A DNA stretch of 12,524 nt from Candidatus Woesearchaeota archaeon (GCA_016203335.1 JACQNA010000074.1:1-12524), one strand, 5' to 3'; counted from the stretch's first letter, positions 1 through 5,571 are shown. Program-made: numbers and translations. Notes: generated by a model not told the origin, from the sequence alone.

Positions 1-544
1 CTAATATACCCAATAAATGCTTTACTTGGTAAAGACCTTTCTTGTTTACAGACTGTACTTGAATCTGCCATTTTATGACCGAGCTTTCACAATCGAAGAA
101 TGCCTTAAGCCATTCTACTTTGCATTCTTCTGAGTCTAAGAAGTTAAATGGAACTTGCCATTTATGTATACCAAAAGATGCAGTTTTCATTAAATCTTGG
201 ACAATATACTTGGATGATATTTTAAGTGAATAATGATTACCGCGATATCGGATGGTTGGTTTCCTCAAATAGATGCCGGTGAACGCTTCAAGGAAAGAGC
301 CTATCATTGACAGATGGTCTGGATAAAATGCAATGTCATGATGCACTATATTGTTTGCTTTTTCTTTCCTTACAGATACGCTACCATCACCTGCAAGATA
401 TCCTAGCAATCGAGATTTAAAAGGCTTGTAATTATCAAGGTAAGAAATGTTCTCCAAATGAAGATTGAGCTTTTCTTTTTCTTTTTTCCATCGCGCGATA
501 GCTACCGTTTTGTTCCTTTTTGAAAGTTTATTTTGTTGATTCAT
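1..544 (-). CDS. LAGLIDADG homing-endonuclease-like protein (3' part outside window)
   Basis: The reading frame is open from an ATG at 544 to the window edge, giving 181 codons with the C-terminus missing. Residues 46-54 read LLGYLAGDG and residues 145-156 read WLKAFFDCESSV. These fit the two LAGLIDADG helices of a single-chain endonuclease, with D53 and E153 at the catalytic acidic positions. Between them is a mixed beta region of about 90 residues, the usual spacing. The N-terminus (1-30) is very basic and may contact DNA. An in-frame ATG at 550 is possible, but the TATA box at 566-573 lies 25 nt from 544, which favours a leaderless start there. No intein splice motifs are seen, so it looks free-standing. 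The gene is more AT-rich than the polymerase genes, consistent with mobility. It may cut DNA, or may be a domesticated DNA-binding relative; the missing C-terminus leaves that open. Confidence 0.8.
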   Translation of the reverse strand, partial: MNQQNKLSKRNKTVAIARWKKEKEKLNLHLENISYLDNYKPFKSRLLGYLAGDGSVSVRKEKANNIVHHDIAFYPDHLSMIGSFLEAFTGIYLRKPTIRYRGNHYSLKISSKYIVQDLMKTASFGIHKWQVPFNFLDSEECKVEWLKAFFDCESSVIKWQIQVQSVNKKGLYQVKHLLGIL

Positions 545-565
545 GCCCATCGTATAATCGTAATG

Positions 566-573
566 TTTATAAG
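566..573 (-). promoter_or_regulatory. Box A (TATA) of the LAGLIDADG gene
   Basis: The minus strand reads CTTATAAA, a good match to the archaeal box A. Its centre is about 25 nt from the ATG at 544, so the transcript is probably leaderless. The rest of the 545-662 gap between this gene and the Nudix stop shows only a second weaker TATA-like stretch (CTTTATAC near 610) and no gene. Confidence 0.6.
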
Positions 574-662
574 GTTTTGGGATGTGAAGCAATACCAAAG
601 TTGAACGTATAAAGACAGGTTGTGCCACGTCGGCGTAGAAGGGAAGATGGATAGCGGGGCAT

Positions 663-1163
663 TTAAATAGCTTGCTCTGAGAGAAAATTGTCCGGCATGG
701 GCTTGCCCTGAAGAATCGCATCCAGCAGCTCCATTTCCTCGTATATCCCATCAATCAGGTCATATCCCTTTGCTTCTTCCCGCGTCACCCATGCGTGCTC
801 TGTTAAGTCGGAGCAGAGCAGCACCTCGCCGCCTGCATATTCCGCAGAGAGGCTCACCACAACCACCGGAATCTTGTCCGGCCGGATGAATGCCAGGTTG
901 GTGAGGTAGCGGATGTTCCTGATCTCGAGATTGGTCTCTTCCCTGACCTCCCTCCGCAATAAATCTTCAAACACATGGTACCAGTTGCCCGCAGCAGTGG
1001 TTGGCTGCCTGGAGATATAATCATTGGTCTCCAGCTTGCCGCCAGGGACTGACCATTTTCCGGGAAAAGCGACCTCATGCGGCGCACGTTTCACGATGAG
1101 GTATCTGCCGTCCTTGACAATGATGCCGGTCACCACGACATAATGGGATTTTGTGTTATCCAT
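663..1163 (-). CDS. Nudix hydrolase with an insertion in the Nudix box
   Basis: This 166-aa protein has the Nudix fold pattern: an N-terminal strand (YVVVTGIIVKDGRYLIVKR, 8-26), then FPGKWSVPGGKLE (33-45), then RREVREETNLEI (70-81). Nudix enzymes hydrolyse nucleoside diphosphates linked to another moiety, with the REVREE glutamates binding the metal. Against the consensus GX5EX7REUXEEXGU, G42 and R71-E76 are present. D48 stands where the first Glu is expected, 22 residues rather than 7 separate it from R71, and N78 replaces the Gly. The extra ~15 residues include a Trp-Tyr pair (61-62) and would extend the loop before the Nudix helix. I recall similar insertions in other Nudix proteins, so this may be a subfamily trait. 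The ATG at 1163 lies about 25 nt from a TATA box, so it is probably leaderless. Substrate cannot be deduced; NTP sanitation or ADP-ribose-type compounds are options. Confidence 0.85.
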   Translation of the reverse strand: MDNTKSHYVVVTGIIVKDGRYLIVKRAPHEVAFPGKWSVPGGKLETNDYISRQPTTAAGNWYHVFEDLLRREVREETNLEIRNIRYLTNLAFIRPDKIPVVVVSLSAEYAGGEVLLCSDLTEHAWVTREEAKGYDLIDGIYEEMELLDAILQGKPMPDNFLSEQAI

Positions 1164-1183
1164 GCAAAAAAGAATGAATATTG

Positions 1184-1194
1184 ATTATAAAAAA
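1184..1194 (-). promoter_or_regulatory. tRNA T-run terminator fused with the Nudix box A
   Basis: Just after the 3' end of the tRNA (1198) the minus strand has six T residues (1194-1189), a typical archaeal intrinsic stop signal. The last of these Ts begin TTTATAAT (1191-1184), a box A whose centre is about 25 nt from the Nudix ATG at 1163. One short stretch probably ends the tRNA transcript and starts the Nudix transcript. Confidence 0.6.
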
Positions 1195-1211
1195 GTATGC
1201 CCCGTTCGGGA

Positions 1212-1257
1212 CTTTCAACGACTCTGTCGCTGGAAGCTACGAACGACAGTGAGCCTG
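1212..1257 (-). other. tRNA-Glu intron 2 (T-loop, position 59/60), 46 nt
   Basis: The junction exon AA|C ... AG|T exon forms a strict bulge-helix-bulge. The outer helix is the 5-bp T-stem TCGGG/CCCGA, the central 4-bp helix is TTCA (T-loop) with TGAA (intron end), and each bulge has 3 nt. The intron has its own stem, CTGTCG/CGACAG, extended by GGCT/AGTC. Removal restores the T-loop TTCAAAT. It is too short to encode a protein. Confidence 0.9.
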
Positions 1258-1297
1258 TTTGAACCCGAGTCACAGCGCTGAGAACGCTGTATGATTG

Positions 1298-1327
1298 TTC
1301 CCGCAAGGAAGCAGATGCTTCCGTCGA
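1298..1327 (-). other. tRNA-Glu intron 1 (D-loop, position 20/20a), 30 nt
   Basis: The junction exon GC|T ... AA|C exon gives two 3-nt bulges. They are separated by a 4-bp central helix: exon TCCG (D-loop) with intron CGGG, including one G-U pair. Inside the intron, GGAAGC pairs with GCTTCC across the loop ATCT, with CGA/TTG and a bulged C below. The outer helix is only the weak D-stem, so the motif is a relaxed bulge-helix-bulge. Removal gives the standard Glu D-loop AGTCCGGCCAA. Confidence 0.85.
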
Positions 1328-1372
1328 GCCGGACTACACTAACGGGGCACAGGGAGATGGGGAAGCTGGCTC

Positions 1373-1380
1373 TTTTAAAA
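1373..1380 (-). promoter_or_regulatory. Box A (TATA) of the tRNA-Glu gene
   Basis: The minus strand reads CTTTTAAAAG, centred about 28 nt before the mature 5' end at 1348. It sits directly downstream of the stop codon of the surface-protein gene (1383), so the tRNA has its own promoter. Confidence 0.6.
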
Positions 1381-1382
1381 GG

Positions 1383-4226
1383 TTATGGTTGCGGCGGAGA
1401 GCGACGCATCCGCAGCTGCCAGGATGCCATCCCTATCCCTATTGCTATGGTAACCCCAAGCAGAATAAATACTGCCGTCCTGTTGGAAGTCAACGACTGC
1501 CGCGATACCGGGGTGATAAGCTGGGCGGTGATGGCAGTTTCCTTCACCATAATTGATTCCCCTCCTGCTTCTGCAGCAATCATCAGCTCAGCAGTATAGT
1601 TCTGGACGCGCTTCTCCATGCTTTTCGTGAGAAATCCCTGGATGGGGAATTCCTGCCGGATAGGGACAGAGGTATTGGCTTGGAGGATAATGGTTGCGCG
1701 TTCCCCTTCACGAATGCCGGCGATGCTCTGCTCACGTGCAGTGAGGAGATGGAGTGGATCGGTAACGGTCACAGTAATCTTGTCAACAGAGCAGCCAGTG
1801 TTCGTAATCATTATCTTCTGTATCCGTTCCTCGACAAAGGAGAGCGGAGAAGGCACATCAACCGTGAAGCCATAGCTGCACGCTTCAGATGCGGGAGCTT
1901 GGAATCCTACCGTCTGTGCTGCTTCGGTAGTGTTGTGTGCTGGCTCAGCGGCAGATGCAGGAGATACGGCGGCTGATTCGGTATCTGATTCAGTATCTGT
2001 TTCCGGTGCGCCGGCAGAAGTTCTCGCCTTCCCAAATACCCCGTAAAAGCTGATGTGCTCCAGGGATGCAATGATATAGTTGCCAGTCGTATTGACAACA
2101 GATGGCACTGCCTCCCATCGCTCATTGCCCTCATTCAGGTAATATATCGCCAGGCTGCTCTCATTCAGTCCGGCAGCAGCAACCTCAGCGTCAGTATAGG
2201 AAATGACCAGGGCAGCGGACAAGATTCCTCGCACTGTCGCGGAATCAGCGACAATGTCAACATAGCGCCCTAACGCAGGCAGGATATGGGAAACATCCTT
2301 GACATTCTCGGTGTAATTGGCGACTGCAATCGTTCCGTTCACGACATGCTCTGCCTCAATCTCCACTGCAGCCCTGCCCTGGGCAATCTGCACCCTCAGG
2401 CTTTCATTCTCATTATTGAAAAAGGAGTAAAGGGCGATATCCTCGCTCCGTTCCATATAAGTGGTATATGGCGCGCAGGTTGCATTGAGGGATATCGGGG
2501 GAATGCCGCAGGAGTTGGCATCAGTGACAGCCGTGCAACGCTTCACCTGATTGATGCACTGCCCGTATGCAGCGCACTCCCATCGCGGGGTGCAGGAAGG
2601 GGCAGCAGAAATGAAAAGGGCAGTCTTGTTCACCCATCCTGAATAGAAGATGTCTCCGGAAGCAGCATCCACAGAAAGCACTTGTGCGCGCACGGTGTTG
2701 TTCCTGCCCGCGCCGTATCTCCCCACAAAGAGGTGGAAGGGATCATTCCAGTTGGGAAGGCCTGGCGCCAGCTCCACAAATGCGCAGCAGGATGCTGCTC
2801 CTGAGCAGATGAATGAGCTGTCGTTGCCTGCCGGCTGAATCCAGTACCTGGTGCAGAGCGCAGAGGCATCCACCGCCCAGCTGAAATCAGCGCTGACCTG
2901 GAAATCAACCACCCCAGTAAGGTTCTCAATGCCATCATTATCCCGGTCAAACGAGGTGCCGGAGCGGTAATTGAGCGCTGCGGCGATAGTATACTCCCTT
3001 TCCTCAATCGTTTGGGTGATGTAGCGCAGGGTGATGGCATGAAGGAGCGGAGTTACGCTGCCGTCGCTGGTAAGCGTTGCGCGGATTCTCATGGTCTTGT
3101 TGGGAATTGCGCTCAGGTTGAACTCCGCAATATCATGCCAGCTCTGCCCGGAGTCCGCAGAATACGCATATCCAATTGCCTGGCCATTGATCTCTTCATC
3201 AGGGATAAGCATGTCCCACTGGAACAGATTCGGCACAGTAAGATCAGCAGTCTCTATTATGCTGCTGGGCGGGTAGCTTCGATTCTCCATGTCATAACTG
3301 TTATTGATGACACGATACGCATAGAGGCGGTTGAGCTGGATGCGGTCAGGAAAGCGGATGGAGAAGGCGCTTCCTGCATCAAGCAGGGTGAGGTTATACC
3401 AGCCCTCTGTTCCGGCATAAGCAACAGAGCCCATATCTTCTGCGCAGAACGTGCCGTAGCTGCACAGGCGAACTGCCCCGGAATCGCCGCTTTTGAGGTG
3501 CAGGGCAATGATATCACCGCTATGCAGCTCTGTAGGGAACACCACAGAAAACAGGGCATCATCCTGTACAGTGATCCTTTTATTATCCTGTGTCAAGGCA
3601 TCAGCAGTCCGGTTATGGGGATCCAGCCAGGCAGCGGTTGCATTGGATGAGGCAGCCAGATAATCAATCCGCACAGCGCTGTCCGCAATGATGGTAAAGC
3701 CGGAAATCTGCGCTTCTAAATCAAGGGGAATTGCATACCATCCTGCTCCGCTTATTGATATGCTTCCATACCCTGTTTCGCAGCTGGTTCCGAGCGGGCA
3801 GAGCACGAGAGCTGCTTCTGAGGAGCCAACAATATGCAGGGCGATAGTATCTCCGGGGGAAACCTCGGGAAATATCACATCTAACTGCTTGTCGTCGTTC
3901 AGCAATGCCTCATCACCATCTGCTCTGGTGATGTCATCCAGTGCATCCTGCGGGTCATACCAGACAGCCGCAGGATAATCAGCAGTAGTGATATTCTCAA
4001 TTCTGGTGCGGACAACGATCTCCGGAAGCGCAGCATTCATCTCCCATACCTGCTCTGCAGGGGTATGGACAGCGATCTGCCTGACCACAAACCCAGTAAA
4101 GCCATCACGAAGGAAAAGAAGAGTAAGGGCAGTGAGCGAAACGAATACTATCAGGTAAAGGGCTTCTCTCGCGCGACCCTTTTTCACGCCTTTCGCTTTC
4201 CTACTTCTTTTTTTTCTCGAGCTCAT
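1383..4226 (-). CDS. Large membrane-anchored multidomain surface protein (947 aa)
   Basis: The N-terminus is strongly basic (3-20) followed by a hydrophobic segment (22-39). A second hydrophobic segment (917-936) is followed by RMRR. The bulk (40-915) is therefore probably outside the cell, anchored at both ends. Two related domains lie at about 80-190 and 190-300. Each has an FP-x4-GD-[TI]IALH motif, a C-x5-C pair (C143/C149 and C255/C261) and a GWY turn. Next come a beta-rich region, a DxDxDG-like acidic loop (427-434), and a Cys-rich WECAAYGQC module (545-584) of a type common in archaeal surface proteins. A strand-rich domain follows, ending in EHISFYGVFG (723-732), then a Ser/Thr/Glu/Ala-rich linker (735-772) and an Ig-like domain (about 780-900). 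Many NxS/T sequons suggest N-glycosylation. The exact function is unknown. The start lies inside the upstream ribbon-helix-helix gene, 26 nt overlapping, which implies co-transcription. Confidence 0.8.
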   Translation of the reverse strand: MSSRKKRSRKAKGVKKGRAREALYLIVFVSLTALTLLFLRDGFTGFVVRQIAVHTPAEQVWEMNAALPEIVVRTRIENITTADYPAAVWYDPQDALDDITRADGDEALLNDDKQLDVIFPEVSPGDTIALHIVGSSEAALVLCPLGTSCETGYGSISISGAGWYAIPLDLEAQISGFTIIADSAVRIDYLAASSNATAAWLDPHNRTADALTQDNKRITVQDDALFSVVFPTELHSGDIIALHLKSGDSGAVRLCSYGTFCAEDMGSVAYAGTEGWYNLTLLDAGSAFSIRFPDRIQLNRLYAYRVINNSYDMENRSYPPSSIIETADLTVPNLFQWDMLIPDEEINGQAIGYAYSADSGQSWHDIAEFNLSAIPNKTMRIRATLTSDGSVTPLLHAITLRYITQTIEEREYTIAAALNYRSGTSFDRDNDGIENLTGVVDFQVSADFSWAVDASALCTRYWIQPAGNDSSFICSGAASCCAFVELAPGLPNWNDPFHLFVGRYGAGRNNTVRAQVLSVDAASGDIFYSGWVNKTALFISAAPSCTPRWECAAYGQCINQVKRCTAVTDANSCGIPPISLNATCAPYTTYMERSEDIALYSFFNNENESLRVQIAQGRAAVEIEAEHVVNGTIAVANYTENVKDVSHILPALGRYVDIVADSATVRGILSAALVISYTDAEVAAAGLNESSLAIYYLNEGNERWEAVPSVVNTTGNYIIASLEHISFYGVFGKARTSAGAPETDTESDTESAAVSPASAAEPAHNTTEAAQTVGFQAPASEACSYGFTVDVPSPLSFVEERIQKIMITNTGCSVDKITVTVTDPLHLLTAREQSIAGIREGERATIILQANTSVPIRQEFPIQGFLTKSMEKRVQNYTAELMIAAEAGGESIMVKETAITAQLITPVSRQSLTSNRTAVFILLGVTIAIGIGMASWQLRMRRSPPQP

Positions 4227-4347
4227 GCTGCATAAACTTCTCTATCTGCTTGCCGAGCTGCAATCCCTCAGCATCACAATAGGATTTGTATTCCTCTTTG
4301 ATATCCTCATTGATGGATATGGTAAGCTTGGTGTTGCCCTTTCTCAT
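4201..4347 (-). CDS. Small ribbon-helix-helix (CopG/Arc-like) DNA-binding protein
   Basis: This is a 48-aa protein. Residues 5-13 (NTKLTISIN) form the single beta strand of a ribbon-helix-helix regulator. It is followed by helix 1 (EDIKEEYKSYCDAEG, 14-28), a turn, helix 2 (LGKQIEKFMQHEL, 31-43), and a lysine tail. Such proteins dimerise and insert the paired strands in the DNA major groove; many repress their own operons. The ATG at 4347 lies about 25 nt from a TATA box (4369-4376), so translation is probably leaderless. The promoter carries four evenly spaced hexamers that look like its operator. The 3' end overlaps the start of the 947-aa surface protein by 26 nt in another frame, so the two are probably co-expressed. 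It could also be the antitoxin-like half of a module, but no toxin is adjacent. Confidence 0.8.
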   Translation of the reverse strand: MRKGNTKLTISINEDIKEEYKSYCDAEGLQLGKQIEKFMQHELEKKKK

Positions 4348-4360
4348 GGTATGATTCTTT

Positions 4361-4401
4361 TATTGTACGTATAAATACGGACATTTACGGATATCTACGT
4401 A
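4361..4401 (-). promoter_or_regulatory. Promoter with four tandem 10-bp operator repeats upstream of the ribbon-helix-helix gene
   Basis: On the plus strand the hexamers TACGTA, TACGGA, TACGGA and TACGTA begin at 4366, 4376, 4386 and 4396, exactly one helical turn apart; the outer two are palindromic. On the minus strand the box A ATTTATAC (4376-4369) lies inside the array, 25 nt before the ATG at 4347. A second TATA-like stretch (TTATATATA, about 4400-4408) lies further upstream. Helical-turn spacing over the TATA box is what is expected of cooperative binding by ribbon-helix-helix dimers that would block TBP. Confidence 0.65.
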
Positions 4402-4410
4402 TATATAAGG

Positions 4411-4511
4411 ATTGTGGTTGGGGAAGGGGCGGCATGCCCTGTCGGATGGTCGTGTGAGTTGGAATATTACCCAAGCGGTTTGTTTTGATTCAATTTGAAG
4501 CCATCGACACG
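4411..4511. other. Divergent intergenic region without a recognised gene
   Basis: This lies between the operator array and the promoter of the 97-aa membrane protein. It holds a G-rich stretch and a short GGCATGCC palindrome near 4432. I see no gene, RNA or terminator. Confidence 0.4.
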
Positions 4512-4519
4512 TTTATATA
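4512..4519 (+). promoter_or_regulatory. Box A (TATA) of the 97-aa membrane protein gene
   Basis: TTTATATA is a near-ideal archaeal TATA box, with its centre about 28 nt from the ATG at 4544. That implies a leaderless or nearly leaderless mRNA. Confidence 0.7.
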
Positions 4520-4543
4520 CGCAAGAGATAATGGTAGTACATT

Positions 4544-4837
4544 ATGGGCTGGAAAGAATTTTTACGACCAAATTTATGGAAAATAGTATTAAGTATGGTA
4601 TTAGTCTTGGTAATTCCATTCTTCAAAGTAATTTATCAAGTAGGGTTTGAATGTGATCCTCCTTCACCAGATTGTCCCGCTGATGATTATAGGTTTGAAC
4701 CATTGATTATTAGTTTATTTACCGCACCAGAAGTTTTTGTTAATACTATTGTAATATACTGGCCAATTACATTAGTTTATGTGATTGCATCGTATCTTGT
4801 CTCCTGTTTGATAATTTCGAAGATTCTAAGGGGATAG
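4544..4837 (+). CDS. Small two-helix membrane protein, unknown function
   Basis: The 97-aa product begins MGWKEFLRPNLWKI, an amphipathic or interfacial start. It has one hydrophobic helix at about 12-31, then an exterior-type loop with two Cys (C37, C44) and several Asp/Pro. After a partly hydrophobic stretch (54-70) comes a long hydrophobic helix at about 72-94 with a KILRG end. Short proteins of this look (W-K-x-F-L-[RK]-P then a transmembrane helix) are common and uncharacterised in small archaeal genomes; this is from memory, not a search. It is the only convincing plus-strand gene here and is distinctly AT-rich, with AT-ending codons unlike the polymerase genes, suggesting recent arrival. 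A strong TATA box sits upstream. It converges on the displaced nusA tail, 60 nt beyond its stop. Confidence 0.75.
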   Translation: MGWKEFLRPNLWKIVLSMVLVLVIPFFKVIYQVGFECDPPSPDCPADDYRFEPLIISLFTAPEVFVNTIVIYWPITLVYVIASYLVSCLIISKILRG

Positions 4838-4897
4838 TGTAACAGACCGCCCTGCGTCATACCTCCCAGCTTCGCAGATGGTAACTCGGCTCACCAG

Positions 4898-5017
4898 CTA
4901 CATCACCCGCATCCCTTCAACGTCAAAATACCGCTTGACGATCGCTTCGTAGTTCTTCAGGTTCCGGGAATCCCTGCCGATGAGCAGGCTCTTGGTCTGG
5001 ATGTCCGGGCTGGTGAT
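4898..5017 (-). pseudogene. Displaced second copy of the nusA 3' end (39 codons plus stop)
   Basis: These 120 bases match the end of nusA (5614-5733) at all but six positions, at a constant 716-base offset. In the nusA frame they encode residues 100-138 (ITSPDIQTK... to ...EGMRVM) and then a TAG stop. Five of the six differences leave the protein or the stop unchanged; only the last codon changes (Val to Met). Homology ends abruptly at 5018, inside what would be codon 99. No start codon or ribosome site makes it a credible gene. It happens to be in frame with the 40-codon gene just upstream, but lies beyond that gene's stop. Confidence 0.88.
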
Positions 5018-5056
5018 TCCGCCAAGGTTAATTGTATGCCGCCATCTCAATTGATT

Positions 5057-5179
5057 TTATAGATTTCCAATAGCAGTAAGCAGCTTTCTATGCCCTTCTA
5101 TCAGCCTCTCAACATGTTCTATTTCTTCAATTACTATTTCATGCCTTTTACCATCTTTTGAATTCCCTGATTTTGCCAT
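5057..5179 (-). CDS. 40-aa small protein overlapping the Fic gene
   Basis: The ATG at 5179 lies inside the last codons of the Fic gene (stop at 5148), overlapping by 32 bases in another frame, which suggests translational coupling. The product starts with a polar basic segment (MAKSGNSKDGKRH). It continues as a likely amphipathic helix (EIVIEEIEHVERLIEGHRKLL, with hydrophobics at i/i+3/i+4), ending AIGNL. The tight overlap with a toxin-like gene suggests a partner or antitoxin. Residues 24-29 (ERLIEG) resemble the inhibitory helix of Fic antitoxins, (S/T)xxxE(G/N), except that Glu replaces Ser/Thr; this is only a hint. It stops 39 bases before the displaced nusA tail begins. It shares the AT-rich composition of the Fic gene. 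Confidence 0.6.
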   Translation of the reverse strand: MAKSGNSKDGKRHEIVIEEIEHVERLIEGHRKLLTAIGNL

Positions 5180-5549
5180 GGGTTATCCACTCCTTGATTT
5201 CATCATCGGTGTAATAATTTTCCCTTATTCCTTGCATTGCTCTTGCTTGTAAGGGATTATCCTCAATATTAAACGCCTGGTGGTTGCTCAATAAGAACTC
5301 TTTTGCAACAATAAATGCAGTTCTTCTATTTCCGCTTGCGAAAGGATGCTTTTGGATTAGCCCTTTAAATAAAACAACAGACTTATCATAAATATCCCCA
5401 TCCGTACTTTTTGCTTCTTCGATTATATTAACTATCCTTTGCCGGCTTAAAATCTTAGGCTGGTCTGCTTTCTTAACTTTTATCAACCGAAGTGCCAAAA
5501 CATTGTATTCAACGATTTTCTCAACTGTGGGGTATATTACCTCTACCAT
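5148..5549 (-). CDS. Fic/Doc-family protein (death-on-curing-like)
   Basis: This is a 133-aa protein, about the size of Doc toxins. The central motif is HPFASGNRR (68-76) followed by TAF, matching the Fic core HxFx(D/E)GN(G/K)R with its catalytic His (H68), GN and Arg. The acidic residue that normally binds Mg2+ is replaced by Ser (S72), and R75 stands where Gly or Lys is usual. Fic proteins transfer AMP or another phosphate-containing group to target proteins; Doc phosphorylates EF-Tu. Either chemistry could be altered here. I recall archaeal relatives with the same HPFASGNRR core, so the Ser may be family-specific. The gene has its own TATA box (5572-5579) with the ATG 26 nt away, so it does not depend on the polymerase operon. 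A 40-codon gene overlaps its end. Together they form an AT-rich island between the two nusA-tail copies. Confidence 0.85.
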   Translation of the reverse strand: MVEVIYPTVEKIVEYNVLALRLIKVKKADQPKILSRQRIVNIIEEAKSTDGDIYDKSVVLFKGLIQKHPFASGNRRTAFIVAKEFLLSNHQAFNIEDNPLQARAMQGIRENYYTDDEIKEWITHGKIREFKRW

Positions 5550-5571
5550 GTCCTATACTAAACAACGCCAC

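Larger units (their letters stand above)
1198..1348 (-). tRNA. tRNA-Glu(CUC) interrupted by two non-canonical introns
   Basis: The 5' GCCCCGT pairs perfectly with ACGGGGC before discriminator A1198; no CCA is encoded. The exons rebuild a full archaeal tRNA-Glu of 75 nt: U8 A9, D-arm GTGT-AGTCCGGCCAA-TCAT, A26, anticodon stem CAGCG/CGCTG around loop TTCTCAG with anticodon CTC, four-base variable loop TGAC, and T-stem TCGGG/CCCGA around TTCAAAT. To obtain this, 30 nt must be removed from the D-loop and 46 nt from the T-loop. The anticodon loop, the usual intron site, is uninterrupted. A TATA box lies upstream at 1373-1380 and a T-run follows. The gene starts 34 nt after the stop of the surface-protein gene, on the same strand. 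Confidence is high because both splice junctions fit bulge-helix-bulge geometry independently of the cloverleaf. Confidence 0.92.

Noticed and set aside
1291..1599. A plus-strand open frame covering the end of the surface-protein gene and part of the tRNA
   Set aside because: It runs antisense to a tRNA with a verified fold and to a long coding gene; its composition is that of a shadow frame.
4400..4408. TTATATATA as the main TATA box of the ribbon-helix-helix gene
   Set aside because: It would place the start of transcription near 4378. The box at 4369-4376 has the same 25-nt distance to the ATG as the other promoters here. It may still be a secondary promoter.
4838..4870. A GGGAGGT motif touching an ATG on the minus strand near 4865, suggesting the remains of a gene after the displaced nusA tail
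   Set aside because: The ATG directly abuts the motif with no spacing, and the frame closes after about 27 codons without resembling rps12 or any gene I know.
5018..5056. Fusion of the 40-codon gene with the displaced nusA tail, since both are in the same frame
   Set aside because: A TAA stop at 5057-5059 separates them, and being in frame has a one-in-three chance. Read-through is not supported.
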